Source of the DNA: Draconibacterium sp.
GTDB lineage: Bacteria; Bacteroidota; Bacteroidia; Bacteroidales; Prolixibacteraceae
DNA length: 64,000 nucleotides
Direction: 5' to 3'
Assembly (NCBI GenBank): GCA_016705335.1
Contig: JADIYN010000006.1
Location: forward strand, 124,001-188,000
Part shown: positions 28,988-38,153 of the stretch, piece by piece
How positions within the stretch are numbered: the stretch's first letter is position 1
Layout: each line of letters starts with the position of its first letter
The notes under the pieces: model-generated
Seen by the model: only the letters and a program-made list of their open reading frames with translations
Told to the model about the DNA's origin: nothing
Databases searched by the model: none
Made by a program: the position numbers and the translations under genes

Positions 28988-29917
28988 ATGAAAACTGATC
29001 AAAAGAAGAGATTTTCTTAAGATTTCAACTGCAGGGGCATTAGGCGTAATTGCCTTGGGACCAATGGCTTGCAAGCCGGGTACAAAACCTGCTGTCACTG
29101 TTGTCGTTGATAAAAAAAGTTTTGAAGTTGGTTTGCAACTTTATACTATTCGTGATGCAATGACTGCCGATGCTTTAGGATCACTTAAAACTATTTCAGA
29201 CCTTGGTTACAAAAATGTTGAACTTGCAAATTATGCCGATGGTAAATTTTATGGTTTTGAACCCGCTGAATTTAAAAAGATTGTAAGCGATTTGGGCATG
29301 GATATTATAAGCAGCCACACAAGCGTTGAAGCAGCCGGGATTACCTTGGAAAGCGCAAAAAAATGGCTGATGACCATGCTGTACTTGAAGTAAAATATTG
29401 TGTGCAACCCTGGGTTGAAGAAGTAAATCGTAATATTGAATCTTATAAAAAAATGATAGCTGACTGGAACAAGGTAGGTGAAGTTATGAAAGAAGTGGGA
29501 ATTCAGTTTGGATACCACAATCACAACTTTGAATTTGCTACTTTAGATGGTATTGTTCCATATTACGACATTTTTATGCCCGAAATGGACCCAAATCTGA
29601 TTACAATGGAACTGGATATGTATTGGGCAACTAAAGCAGGACAAGACCCAGTTGAAATGTTTAACAAATATCCGGGCAGATTCCAGTTGTTTCATTTTAA
29701 AGATATGTCTCAAAAAAGCGAACCATTTTATGAAGTTATAAAAGACGACATTACATCAGTTGGCTCTGGATTGATTGATTTTAAAAGGATTTGGGATGCA
29801 CGTGAAACTGCAGGCATGAAATATATGTTTGTGGAAGATGACAATCAAGGCATGGGAAAACCTTTCGAGGCAATCGGAATCAGCATTGATAATCTTACAA
29901 GTAAAATTTTGGTGTAA
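28988..29917 (+). CDS. Sugar phosphate isomerase/epimerase-like protein with Tat signal, frameshifted
   Basis: A roughly 309-residue AP-endonuclease-2/xylose-isomerase-like TIM barrel. Barrel signatures are GLQLYTIRDAM, GYKNVELANYAD, GYHNHNFEF and MELDMYWATKAG. The N-terminal signal is hidden by loss of two As at 28991-28994; corrected it reads KKLIKRRDFLKISTAGALG, a twin-arginine leader, and the following MACKPG is a lipobox, so the protein is likely a Tat-exported lipoprotein. A second lesion, one missing A in the run at 29357-29363, restores ESAKKMADDHAVL. It precedes a YiaK-type dehydrogenase by 131 bases with a terminator between. True substrate unknown. Confidence 0.82.
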
Positions 29918-29940
29918 TTTTATAAAATTGAAAAAATATA

Positions 29941-29976
29941 AAAGGGAATTCAGTTAAAATCTGGGTTCCCTTTGTT
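29941..29976 (+). terminator. Terminator after the epimerase-like gene
   Basis: Stem AAAGGGAATTCAG with CTGGGTTCCCTTT (two imperfect pairs), seven-base loop, then a T-rich tail. Confidence 0.65.
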
Positions 29977-30048
29977 ATTTTAACGATTTTTCTTTCGATA
30001 AAAAGTATCTGTTAACTTTATCAATTATAAACTTAATAACAAGTAAAA

Positions 30049-31065
30049 ATGACAAGGATTACATTTGAAGAGATGAAAGCGACAATTAAATCGGCGTTTT
30101 TGAATGCCGGTATGCCCGATGAAAAAGCTGATATCTGTGCACAAATTCATACTGAATCCAGTCGGGACGGAGTTTATTCTCATGGATTAAATCGTGTTGA
30201 ACGATTTGTCGATTACGTTCTAAAAGGGTGGGTTGATGTAAATGCTGAGCCAGGTCTTCAAAATAATTTGGGTTCTTTGGAAATATATAACGGAAATCTT
30301 GGACCCGGAATTTTAAATGCACGTTTTGCAATGAATCGTGCAACTGAAATAGCTGAAAAATCTGGATTGGGATTGGTAACCTTAAACAACACAACTCATT
30401 GGATGCGTGGTGGAAGTTATGGCTGGCAGGCTGCAGATAAAGGTTTTATCGCCATTTGCTGGACAAACACTGAATCATGTATGCCTGCCTGGGGCGCAAA
30501 AACCATTGGAATTGGCAACAACCCGTTTATTATGGCTGTCCCGCATAAAAATGGGAATGTGGTATTGGATATGGCAATGTCACAGTATTCGTACGGAAAA
30601 CTTCAGGTAACGAGGCTGAAAAATGAAAAACTCCCTTTTCCCGGTGGATTTGACAAGGAGGGGAATTTGACTGACATTCCCGGGCCAATTGAAGAAAGCT
30701 GGAGAATTTTACCAACTGGATATTGGAAAGGTTCAGGCTTTGCAATTCTGCTTGATATTATATCGGCACTTCTTTCAAACGGACTTTCAACTGCCGGAAT
30801 TGATAAGGCCGGAAAAGGCAGTTGTGGCAGTTGTAATCAGGTTTTTATTGCCATCAATCCATTAAAATTTAATACACTGGAGTTTATTGATAATATTTTG
30901 GAAGAAACCATTCAACAAATAAAATCATCGGAAACAGCTGAAGGAAACAGTGAAATATTTTACCCGGGTGAAAAATCGTTAAGAACGCGAAAAGAAAATA
31001 TGGAATTGGGAATTCCGGTGGATGACGGAGTTTGGGAGAAAGTGAAAAAATTGGCAACTAAATAG
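30049..31065 (+). CDS. Ldh family dehydrogenase (2,3-diketo-L-gulonate reductase YiaK-like)
   Basis: A 338-residue member of the malate/L-lactate dehydrogenase type-2 family, closest in look to YiaK, which reduces 2,3-diketo-L-gulonate with NAD(P)H. Family features: SRDGVYSHGLNRVERFVDYV near residue 39, NTTHWMRGGSYGWQAADKG near 109 with the catalytic His, and GTNP-like IGIGNNPFIMAVP near 152. It is cytosolic and full length. Together with the exported epimerase-like protein upstream and the Gfo/Idh protein at 57 kb it points to sugar-acid use, but no complete pathway is visible. A near-consensus -7 (TAACTTTA) lies about 30 bases before the ATG. Confidence 0.88.
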   Translation: MTRITFEEMKATIKSAFLNAGMPDEKADICAQIHTESSRDGVYSHGLNRVERFVDYVLKGWVDVNAEPGLQNNLGSLEIYNGNLGPGILNARFAMNRATEIAEKSGLGLVTLNNTTHWMRGGSYGWQAADKGFIAICWTNTESCMPAWGAKTIGIGNNPFIMAVPHKNGNVVLDMAMSQYSYGKLQVTRLKNEKLPFPGGFDKEGNLTDIPGPIEESWRILPTGYWKGSGFAILLDIISALLSNGLSTAGIDKAGKGSCGSCNQVFIAINPLKFNTLEFIDNILEETIQQIKSSETAEGNSEIFYPGEKSLRTRKENMELGIPVDDGVWEKVKKLATK

Positions 31066-31111
31066 ATAAAAACTCAAAATAAGGTCAAACGGGTTTTATT
31101 TGAGGTAAATT

Positions 31112-32549
31112 TTATTCCAAAATATCAGTTAAAACTACTCCATCTTTATATTGAAAAACTTCTCCTGCTGTATTAAAAATTTCAACTAAAACAATGTAAA
31201 CACCAAGGCTTTTTTGTTGCCCTGTCTGATCTCTGCCGTCCCATTTAATTGTTCCGCCTGTACCCAATATTTCGTTATTCACAAGTTTCATTACAAATTT
31301 TCCGGTAGCATCAAAAATTGAAATGTTGGCAACATAACCAGGTTTTTCCAATTCATATTGAATTTTATATTCATCATTAAAACCATCGAAATTAGGCGAA
31401 AATGATTCGGGTGTAAAAACTATGTTTGGTGAAGAATTATTTTCAATTTCAACCTGAGAATTCATATAACCTGGTGTTCCATAACCAGAAGTAGTTGAAG
31501 CCGAATGCCAGTTTTTTGCGTCATTTGTTTTTTGAGTAAACGAAATTCGTTCCAGCGAAATCCCTTTTTCTTCTGCCAGCATAGGATGGTGCATTTTTTC
31601 AGTGTAAAAAAGTTCATCGATCACCTGCATTTTCTCATCCAGTAAAACCACATAATCAAAATCATTATTGAAAGATGGAAATCTTTCCATCTGCAAAAAA
31701 CACTCACTACACTGAATATTAAACCATGGAAAAACTCCATTTGTATCTTTGGTAAGCGCGAGGTAATTAGCCGGTAATATGTTTTTTCTTAAAGATGAAA
31801 GCGGATAAATTTGAGTAAGTTTCAAATCATTGTCACGCGATGCCAGATACAAGCGGTTGATTAAAATCTCTTTAGAGGAGTTGTTATAAATCTCAACAAA
31901 ATCATTTCCTCCGGCAACGGGATTAAATAGTACCTCGTTTATTAAAATATCACCGTATTCAATTGGCTCCAAAGGTTTTTCCTCAGCAGTAACAATAATT
32001 TCATCCAAAATTACTTTATCAGCCGAATAATCGTTTGTCATTCTCACAACAATTTGCAATTTTTCGCCTATCAATTCTTCTTGTTCTGCTATTGCCGAAC
32101 CCCAGTTTCCAAAGTTTTCACCATTGATTCCAAACGAAATTTCAATCCCTTCATTCAACCTGTAAAATGCTTTTAAATATTTTAAGCTAGCATTTGTGTT
32201 ACTTCCTGTTTCAGAAGCAGTCAGTTTGATGTCAACTTTTAAATACTCTGAAATATCGATTGATTCACTAATCCAAACAACTTCACCTGAAATGTCAACC
32301 ACTTCAAACCTTCCTCCCGAAGTGCTGACTGTTTTTGCATAATCATTGTCATTTTGTACTTTAATATCTGCAAATTCCAAATACCAGTTGGTTATTTCTG
32401 AAAAATCCGATTGAATTGTTCCGTTTTCACCACCCCAGATTCCTTTATTGGCAACCGAAAAATTTTCACGCCATATTTCCTGCGCCTGAGTTAAGGATGA
32501 AAATAAAAGACAAAAGAATATTAAAAATTTTTGGAATATTGCTAATCAT
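31112..32549 (-). CDS. Secreted lamin-tail-domain protein with type B sorting end, one frameshift
   Basis: A roughly 478-residue exported protein. The first 56 codons after the signal are in frame with the main piece (31112-32380) but lack a start; removing one base from the T run at 32528-32532 joins them to ATG 32549, giving a signal peptide that ends LFSSLTQAQ. After an N-terminal beta-sandwich comes a lamin-tail domain near nt 31900 (DILINEVLFNPVAGGNDFVE), then a C-terminal gliding-motility/FlgD-like domain (FSPNFDGFNDEYKI, GKFVMKLVNNEILG) of the kind that directs type IX secretion, type B. Genes of this type often come with cell-surface or nuclease functions; none is visible here. Confidence 0.8.
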
Positions 32550-32575
32550 CACATTTACAATTAGAAGCAAAATAC

Positions 32576-32583
32576 TAACTTTG
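32576..32583 (+). promoter_or_regulatory. Promoter -7 box for asd
   Basis: TAACTTTG, exact TAnnTTTG, 50 bases before the asd start; TTTA at 32554-32557 is a possible -33 element. Confidence 0.55.
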
Positions 32584-32632
32584 GCCCGATTTAAAGATAG
32601 CTATTACATAATATTTTAAAAAGAATTTAAAA

Positions 32633-33638
32633 ATGAAAGTTGCAGTTGTTGGTGCAAGTGGCGCAGTTGGACAAGAGTTCCTCAAAGTTCTTGCAGAGCG
32701 GAATTTTCCGATGGATGAGTTGGTTTTGTTTGGTTCGGCCCGCAGTGCCGGAAATGAATATGAATTCAAAGGGAAAAAGCTTGTTGTAAAAGAATTGAAA
32801 CACGGTGACGATTTTAAAGATATTGACATTGCATTAACCTCGGCTGGTGCAGGTATTTCAAAGGAGTTTGCAGAAACCATTACAAAATACGGTGCGATAA
32901 TGATTGACAACTCTAGCGCTTTTCGTTATGACAATGATGTGCCGCTGGTTGTTCCCGAAGTAAATCCTGAAGATTCAAAAAACAGGCCACGTAATATTAT
33001 CGCCAATCCAAATTGTTCAACCATTCAAATGGTTGTTGCGCTGAAACCAATTGACAATTTATCGAAAATTAAACGTGTACGGGTTGCAACATATCAGGCA
33101 GCCAGTGGTGCAGGAGCACAGGGAATTGCCGAGCTCGAAAATCAGGTGAAGGAAGTTGCCGAAGGAAAAACACCAACAATTCAAAAATTTCCTTATCAGT
33201 TAGCAATGAATATCATTCCTCATATCGACATTTTTTTAGAAAACGACTATACAAAAGAGGAGATGAAAATGAACTGGGAAACTAAAAAAATAATGCACAC
33301 CGAAGCTGAAGTAAGCGCAACTTGTGTGCGTATTCCCGTTGCCCGTGCCCATTCAGAAGCCATTTGGGTTGAAACTGAAAGACCACTTTCGATTGAAGAA
33401 GTTAAAACAGCTTTTGCAAAAGCCGAAGGCTTAACAGTGGTTGATAATCCGGCTGAAAAAAATATCCAATGCCACTTTTTGTTTCGGGAAGGATGACGTT
33501 TATGTTGGTAGAATCAGGAAAGATGTAACCGACCCAAATAGTATAACTTTTTGGTGTGTTGGCGACCAGATCAAAAAAGGTGCTGCTTTGAATGCTGTTC
33601 AAATTGCAGAATGGCTGATTGCCAATGGTGAAGTATAG
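32633..33638 (+). CDS. asd: Aspartate-semialdehyde dehydrogenase, one frameshift
   Basis: Reduces aspartyl phosphate to aspartate semialdehyde, the branch point to lysine/diaminopimelate, threonine and methionine. The corrected product is 334-335 residues, normal for the family. Visible: NADP loop VVGASGAVGQEFLKVL near residue 4, catalytic Cys in NPNCSTIQM near 126, and RIPVARAHSEAIWVE near 233 with the substrate-site His. One A is missing (or two extra) in the run at 33456-33462; correction gives KKYPMPLFVSGKDDVYVGR. Since the enzyme is needed for cell-wall and amino-acid synthesis, read error is the likely cause. It ends in a strong terminator. Confidence 0.94.
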
Positions 33639-33662
33639 TAATTTATAAACATGATATAACAG

Positions 33663-33688
33663 AAAAGCCCGGAAATCCGGGCTTTTTT
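33663..33688 (+). terminator. Terminator after asd
   Basis: A perfect 10-base stem AAAAGCCCGG/CCGGGCTTTT with a four-base loop and a six-T tail. Confidence 0.9.
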
Positions 33689-33756
33689 ATTTGGATATAT
33701 TTTACTAGAAATTCTGCTTTGATACTCCTCCATTAATGAGATAGGGGAGGCTTTTT

Positions 33757-35241
33757 TTACAACATAGGATTTCCATAAGTAATATTTGCGTTTTTCTCGA
33801 AATCATACAAAGTGAAAATCCGTAACTGGTAATAAGCTACCCAATATGACCGGATTGAATAAATGTAATCGCGCTTGGCTTTGTCGCGTTCCTGAAGCGC
33901 AATGTTCAAATCTGTAATACTTAGCTCTCCATTTTGGAATTTTCGCAAGGCAATTAAATATCCGTTTCCTGCAACCCTATCTGCCTCATTTGCAGTTTTG
34001 AGCTGGTCTTTAAGTAAACTAAACTGCTCAACCTGAACCACAATCTCCCGGTTAAATTCTTCAATATCTTTGTTTACATCGAAAATTGTTAGTTCCCGTT
34101 CTGTTTCTGCAAGTTTTACGGTGGATGCCGATTTTCCCCAATCGAGAATTGGGACGCTTAATGAAACACGGAGTGTGCGGTCTTTTTGCGGATTGTCATA
34201 CACTCCCAAAAATTCGTCGGCACTGTTTGACAGCCCAAAACTCCCTCGTAAAGTAGCAGCAACACCTGTTGTGCTTTTTGCTTGTGCCAGATCACGGTCA
34301 GCATTAATCAGGCGGCGTTGGTAGTAGGTTGATTCTTTGCGGTTTTCCTTGGCTTTATCCAACGCCAGTTTCGGATTGATATCAAAAAGCGTCATCTTAA
34401 GTGGAATTACTAACTCCAATTGACGATCGACTTTTAACCCAATATAAGTACGTAATTCAAAATCGGCATTTTTCAATTCCATACTCGCCTGATTTAGTGA
34501 TTTTTGAGCATTTAATACTGAAAGTTCGATTCTGGAATAATCATTTTCCGAAATTTGACCTAATTCTTTTTTGGTTTGAGAAATTTTTAAATTGTCGAGG
34601 CTATTTCTCAAGTTGTTTTCGGCCAGAGTAAAATTTGTTTGTACTGAAAGGTAGTTGAAGTACCGATAAGTAGCATTTAGAGAAATCTGCTCTATATCTT
34701 CAATAAAACGTTTTTGGGCTTCATCATAAACCATGGGTTCCGTTTTTTTGTACCATTTCATCCAATTGTAACCAAAAAGCGGTTGGGTAAAACCAATAAC
34801 AAACGGAGAACCCGAAAAACTTGTTTCGCTCAGGTTTAGGTTGCGAATTCCATAAGCGGAAGTGCTGGCATAAATATAAGTTCCCAAAGCAGGGATTGAT
34901 TGGTTCAGGGATAGATTTGCCGATGCCGCAAGATTTGAAACCTGTTTAAATTCAATACTTCCATCGGGTTGGGTAATTGGTTGGGTTGTATTATTGTAAT
35001 TTGGCAAATCGCTGTTTAACACCAATTGTGGCCTGAATTGGGTTTTATAATTCCTGTATCTCCAATAGTAATTTACATTCGTATTTTGAACATATTTTAT
35101 GGCTGAAGATTGGGTAATTGCCATATCAATAACATCTTCAAGGCTCAAAACAAATTTAATTGTATCGGTTTGTGCTGAAAGTGTATTTGCCCCAAGAATT
35201 AAACTAGAAACAAAAAAAACAAAACGTCTCATTACAACCAT
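33757..35241 (-). CDS. TolC family outer membrane channel
   Basis: A 494-residue outer-membrane efflux protein. It has a signal peptide (FVFFVSSLILGANTLSAQ) and the two TolC-type repeats of long amphipathic helices (about 35-240 and 260-460), rich in Asn/Gln/Lys, with LNAQKSLNQASMELKNADFELRT-like heptads in the first. It starts one base after the stop of the membrane-fusion gene, so the two are one operon with the fusion protein first. A GC stem with T tail near 33724-33757 lies past its stop but points the other way. Confidence 0.88.
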   Translation of the reverse strand: MVVMRRFVFFVSSLILGANTLSAQTDTIKFVLSLEDVIDMAITQSSAIKYVQNTNVNYYWRYRNYKTQFRPQLVLNSDLPNYNNTTQPITQPDGSIEFKQVSNLAASANLSLNQSIPALGTYIYASTSAYGIRNLNLSETSFSGSPFVIGFTQPLFGYNWMKWYKKTEPMVYDEAQKRFIEDIEQISLNATYRYFNYLSVQTNFTLAENNLRNSLDNLKISQTKKELGQISENDYSRIELSVLNAQKSLNQASMELKNADFELRTYIGLKVDRQLELVIPLKMTLFDINPKLALDKAKENRKESTYYQRRLINADRDLAQAKSTTGVAATLRGSFGLSNSADEFLGVYDNPQKDRTLRVSLSVPILDWGKSASTVKLAETERELTIFDVNKDIEEFNREIVVQVEQFSLLKDQLKTANEADRVAGNGYLIALRKFQNGELSITDLNIALQERDKAKRDYIYSIRSYWVAYYQLRIFTLYDFEKNANITYGNPML

Positions 35242-35242
35242 A

Positions 35243-36462
35243 TTATTTAATATCTATTTCATTTAGGTGACGAATTGAGTTTGTCTCATCTGCAATTACA
35301 ACATCACCTTGCTTAAGTCCCGATAATATTTCACAATATTCATCGCCTATTAATCCAAACAAAATTTCCTTTTTAACAGCTTTATTACCCTCAACAACAA
35401 AAACTTTTTGTGTTTTTCCGCTTTCAAATTCAGGTAATTTTTTAATCCTCAGTGTGTTTTCCTTTTTATTGTTGAAAATCTGAATCTGAACATTTTGGTT
35501 TGCAATCAGTTTTGGATGGCTGCTTTCAACAAGATGAACGTTGAATTGAACTTTATTGTTCTCAACCACGGGCGCTATGTTTCCAATTAAACCTTCCAGT
35601 TTCTCATTTTCAATTGTAACATAAACCAACGAACCGGTTTTTAACTGCCTCGCAAACTGTTCGTTTATAGAGCCAATTAGTTTAAACGAACTTAAATCAG
35701 ACATGGTAATCAGTGCTTTATCAGCTGGAACTTTTTCTCCCACACTGCCTGAAATATTAAGAATTATACCTGCTGAGGGTGCGCGAACACTCATTTTCGA
35801 AAGCAACAATTGCTTTTCTTCCAATGCTTTTTCATCCATGCGTATTTGTAGGTAAAGCCCCTGTCTTCAGCGTTTAGTTGTTTTAGCCTGATTGAATTTT
35901 TGCTGATCAACATTGCCAAATCCTTTTCGGCCAGTGTAATTTCCTGCTTGGTTTCCTCAACTCTTGCAGGCGAAATACCTCCTACTTCCAACAGTTGTTC
36001 CTGATCCGATAACTGAGCTTTCAGCGAAACGACTTTTAGTCTTTTTACCTCTTCGTTGTAATCTAAATCGAGTTTTGTACTCTGCGCATTCAATTGATTT
36101 TTTTCGAGGTTGTTTCTTTTCATCTCCAACTGATCTTTCAGTTTATCAATGTCGTCCAATACAGGTTCGGTTTGCAATTGCAGAATTACGTCGCCTGCCT
36201 GAACATGGTTTCCGGGTTCTTTCAAAATACTTTTAATTATACTGGTAGCCGGACTAAGCAGTATTACTTCATTTTCAGATTCGATAATTCCGGCAGCCTG
36301 AGTTGTTGAAATAACATCGCCCCTATCAACAGTAACTGTTTCAAAATTACCCGATTTTATAGCTCCCGGCACTAATGCACCCGAAAAATAAAGTACAGTA
36401 CCAATTGTAATTATCAAAATTACAACAACAACCGCTATGTATAAATTCTTATTGGTTCCCAT
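35243..36462 (-). CDS. HlyD-type membrane fusion protein, one frameshift
   Basis: A roughly 406-residue periplasmic adaptor of the MacA/HlyD kind. One N-terminal membrane helix (about residues 8-28) is followed by a barrel-sandwich half, a long coiled-coil hairpin (about 100-215; ETKQEITLAEKDLAML), the second half of the sandwich (SVRAPSAGIILNISGSVGEK) and a beta barrel. One G of the coding strand is missing at 35858-35861; correction reads DRGLYLQIRMDEKALEE. It is first in an operon with TolC. No inner-membrane ABC or RND pump gene is beside it, which is unusual for such tripartite systems. Confidence 0.88.
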
Positions 36463-36578
36463 TGGAAATAGTTGGTTTATAATAAATTAAAATGATAGCA
36501 TTCAAAATAGCCATCAATTTTTAAAGGGGTAAAGTTAATAAAAGCGATAGAATTTTATAATGATTTTTTGCCAGAAAC

Positions 36579-37283
36579 TCACCGAATTTTATCGGCATAA
36601 AGTTTTTTGATTTTTGACAAATATTCCAAATCCATCTGGTCTGAGCGGATACGCACTGCTTCATGCAATATTCCCTTATTATAAAATGATGCGGTGGCTG
36701 CGTCAAATTCATGCCCGTCCCAGTTGTATTTCACATCCATCGAAACCTTTACAAAAGCTGAATGATGCAGGTATTTCGGAATTTCAACGTATGCAAAAGT
36801 AGGATCGTCTGCATTAATATAAATACCCTCACCAAGCATTTCAAAATATAGAAATTTTACAATTTTTACAGTTGCCTCTAATTTTCCTTTTAACTTTTTA
36901 TTCATTAAAAAATGAATTCCCTGTTTCACGTAAGCTTCCTGAATTTTAGCAACCATATCAAGTTCAGGCAAATGGCGAACCCTTATAACATTCAGATATA
37001 CAGAGCCAATTGTCATATATCCTTTTCCGGCATCAAAATTCCAGTTGTATTCTTTTTCAATATTTTGGGTAGCCCTAATTATTTCTTCAAGCGGATATTG
37101 TTGCGCCAAAACCATGTATATATAAATTGGTTTTGTACTTGTTGGCGTTTCGTGGTAATAACCCGGGAATGGATTTAGCGAATCAAAAACCAGGCTTCCA
37201 GGCATCACTTTTTCTTCTATCGCTACCACTGTGTCGGCTTTGGTGAGGTTCACAAATACCTCCATTTTCTTGTTGTTTCCCAT
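36579..37283 (-). CDS. Conserved hypothetical protein, 234 residues
   Basis: I do not recognise a family. The protein is soluble and has no signal peptide or repeats. It has mixed alpha/beta character with many aromatic residues and Lys/Glu helices (EEIIRATQNIEKEYNW, KLKGKLEATVKIVKFLY). The C-terminal half mentions pairs of short strands (FAYVEIPKYLHH, FVKVSMDVKYNWDGHEF). It is divergent from the YgjP-type gene, separated by 33 bases, and 116 bases upstream of the membrane-fusion gene, so it may be the leader of that operon. Codon use resembles its neighbours. Confidence 0.7.
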   Translation of the reverse strand: MGNNKKMEVFVNLTKADTVVAIEEKVMPGSLVFDSLNPFPGYYHETPTSTKPIYIYMVLAQQYPLEEIIRATQNIEKEYNWNFDAGKGYMTIGSVYLNVIRVRHLPELDMVAKIQEAYVKQGIHFLMNKKLKGKLEATVKIVKFLYFEMLGEGIYINADDPTFAYVEIPKYLHHSAFVKVSMDVKYNWDGHEFDAATASFYNKGILHEAVRIRSDQMDLEYLSKIKKLYADKIR

Positions 37284-37289
37284 AATTGA

Positions 37290-37297
37290 TATCTTTG
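37290..37297 (+). promoter_or_regulatory. Promoter -7 box for the YgjP-type gene
   Basis: TATCTTTG, exact TAnnTTTG, 20 bases before the ATG at 37317 and so nearly leaderless. Confidence 0.55.
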
Positions 37298-37316
37298 ATT
37301 TTTATTTAATAAACGT

Positions 37317-38012
37317 ATGACTGCTAAAGTAGTTCAATTTACACAAATCGGCGAAGTTACATTTGTAAAAAACCGCCGTTCTAAAAATATAAAGATTAGC
37401 GTTAAACCCGATCGTTCAGTGCGGGTTTCTTTCCCTTTTTATGTAACTTCATCACAAGTCTCGCAATTTGTTTTAAAAAATGTTGAATGGATAAACAAAC
37501 AACAAAAGAAGTTTGAAACCAAAAGCAGTTTAATCGAAGTTGGGAAGCTTCAGACTAAATTACATACTGTACAAATTTCCGAATCAACTGAAAACAAAAC
37601 AATAATAAACGGCAATTTTATTGAAATCAGGCTTGCAGATTTGAATTCGGAAAGTTCAAGAAGTTATCTTGAAAATGTTGTTGTTGGAATTTACCGGTTC
37701 GAAGCAAAAAAACTTTTACCCCCAAAACTTACTGAACTGGGCATTAAACATGGATTTCAATTCAGTAAAATCACAATCCGCAATAATAAACGAAACTGGG
37801 GAAGCTGCTCATCGAAAAACAATATCAGCCTGAATCTACAAATGATGAAATTGCCCGACGAACTTATTGAATATATTCTTTTACACGAATTGGTTCACAC
37901 TAAAATTAAAAATCACGGTTCAGGATTTTGGCAAAAATTAGATGAATTGACAGATTTCAAAGCAAAGGAATTATCAAAACAGGTTAGGAAATACTCAACC
38001 TATACTTTGTAA
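37317..38012 (+). CDS. YgjP-like metal-dependent hydrolase (M48/SprT-like)
   Basis: A 231-residue zinc metalloprotease-like protein (YgjP, DUF45). The zinc motif HELVH is near residue 183 within LIEYILLHELVHTKIKNHG, with the third ligand in the following HGSGFW. The upstream NKRNWGSCSSKNNISLN is the family's WGSC signature. The N-terminal third is a small beta domain (VKNRRSKNIKISVKPDRS). No signal peptide, so cytosolic. Family members often lie by restriction-modification genes; that is not the case here. Function otherwise not known. Confidence 0.9.
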   Translation: MTAKVVQFTQIGEVTFVKNRRSKNIKISVKPDRSVRVSFPFYVTSSQVSQFVLKNVEWINKQQKKFETKSSLIEVGKLQTKLHTVQISESTENKTIINGNFIEIRLADLNSESSRSYLENVVVGIYRFEAKKLLPPKLTELGIKHGFQFSKITIRNNKRNWGSCSSKNNISLNLQMMKLPDELIEYILLHELVHTKIKNHGSGFWQKLDELTDFKAKELSKQVRKYSTYTL

Positions 38013-38017
38013 AAAAC

Positions 38018-38101
38018 CTTTTTCGGTTTTTTTTTTCGGCCCGAAAAAAATTTAAATTGGGTTTGGGGGGGTGGGGAGTTGTTTTTTTTTTTTTTTTTTT
38101 T
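38018..38101 (+). other. Homopolymer-rich spacer with G-quadruplex pattern and T20 tract
   Basis: After a short A/T hairpin that may end the YgjP-type gene, 38059-38076 holds four close G tracts (GGG, then seven Gs, then GGGG with loops of three and one bases), followed by 20 consecutive Ts at 38082-38101. It ends about 50 bases before the dgt start. The run lengths are the least reliable bases in the window. Confidence 0.6.
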
Positions 38102-38153
38102 GTTTTGTTTTGTTTGGAATTTAAGTTTTACCTTCGCCCAACAAAACAAAAAT

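Noticed and set aside
33724..33757. Hairpin with T tail before the tolC stop as tolC terminator
   Set aside because: The T tail is on the plus strand, the wrong side for the minus-strand tolC; it could only be a second terminator for asd.
38079..38153. N-terminal extension of dgt rich in Phe
   Set aside because: It is the translation of the T20 tract; the family's true start MDWNKLL is at 38154.
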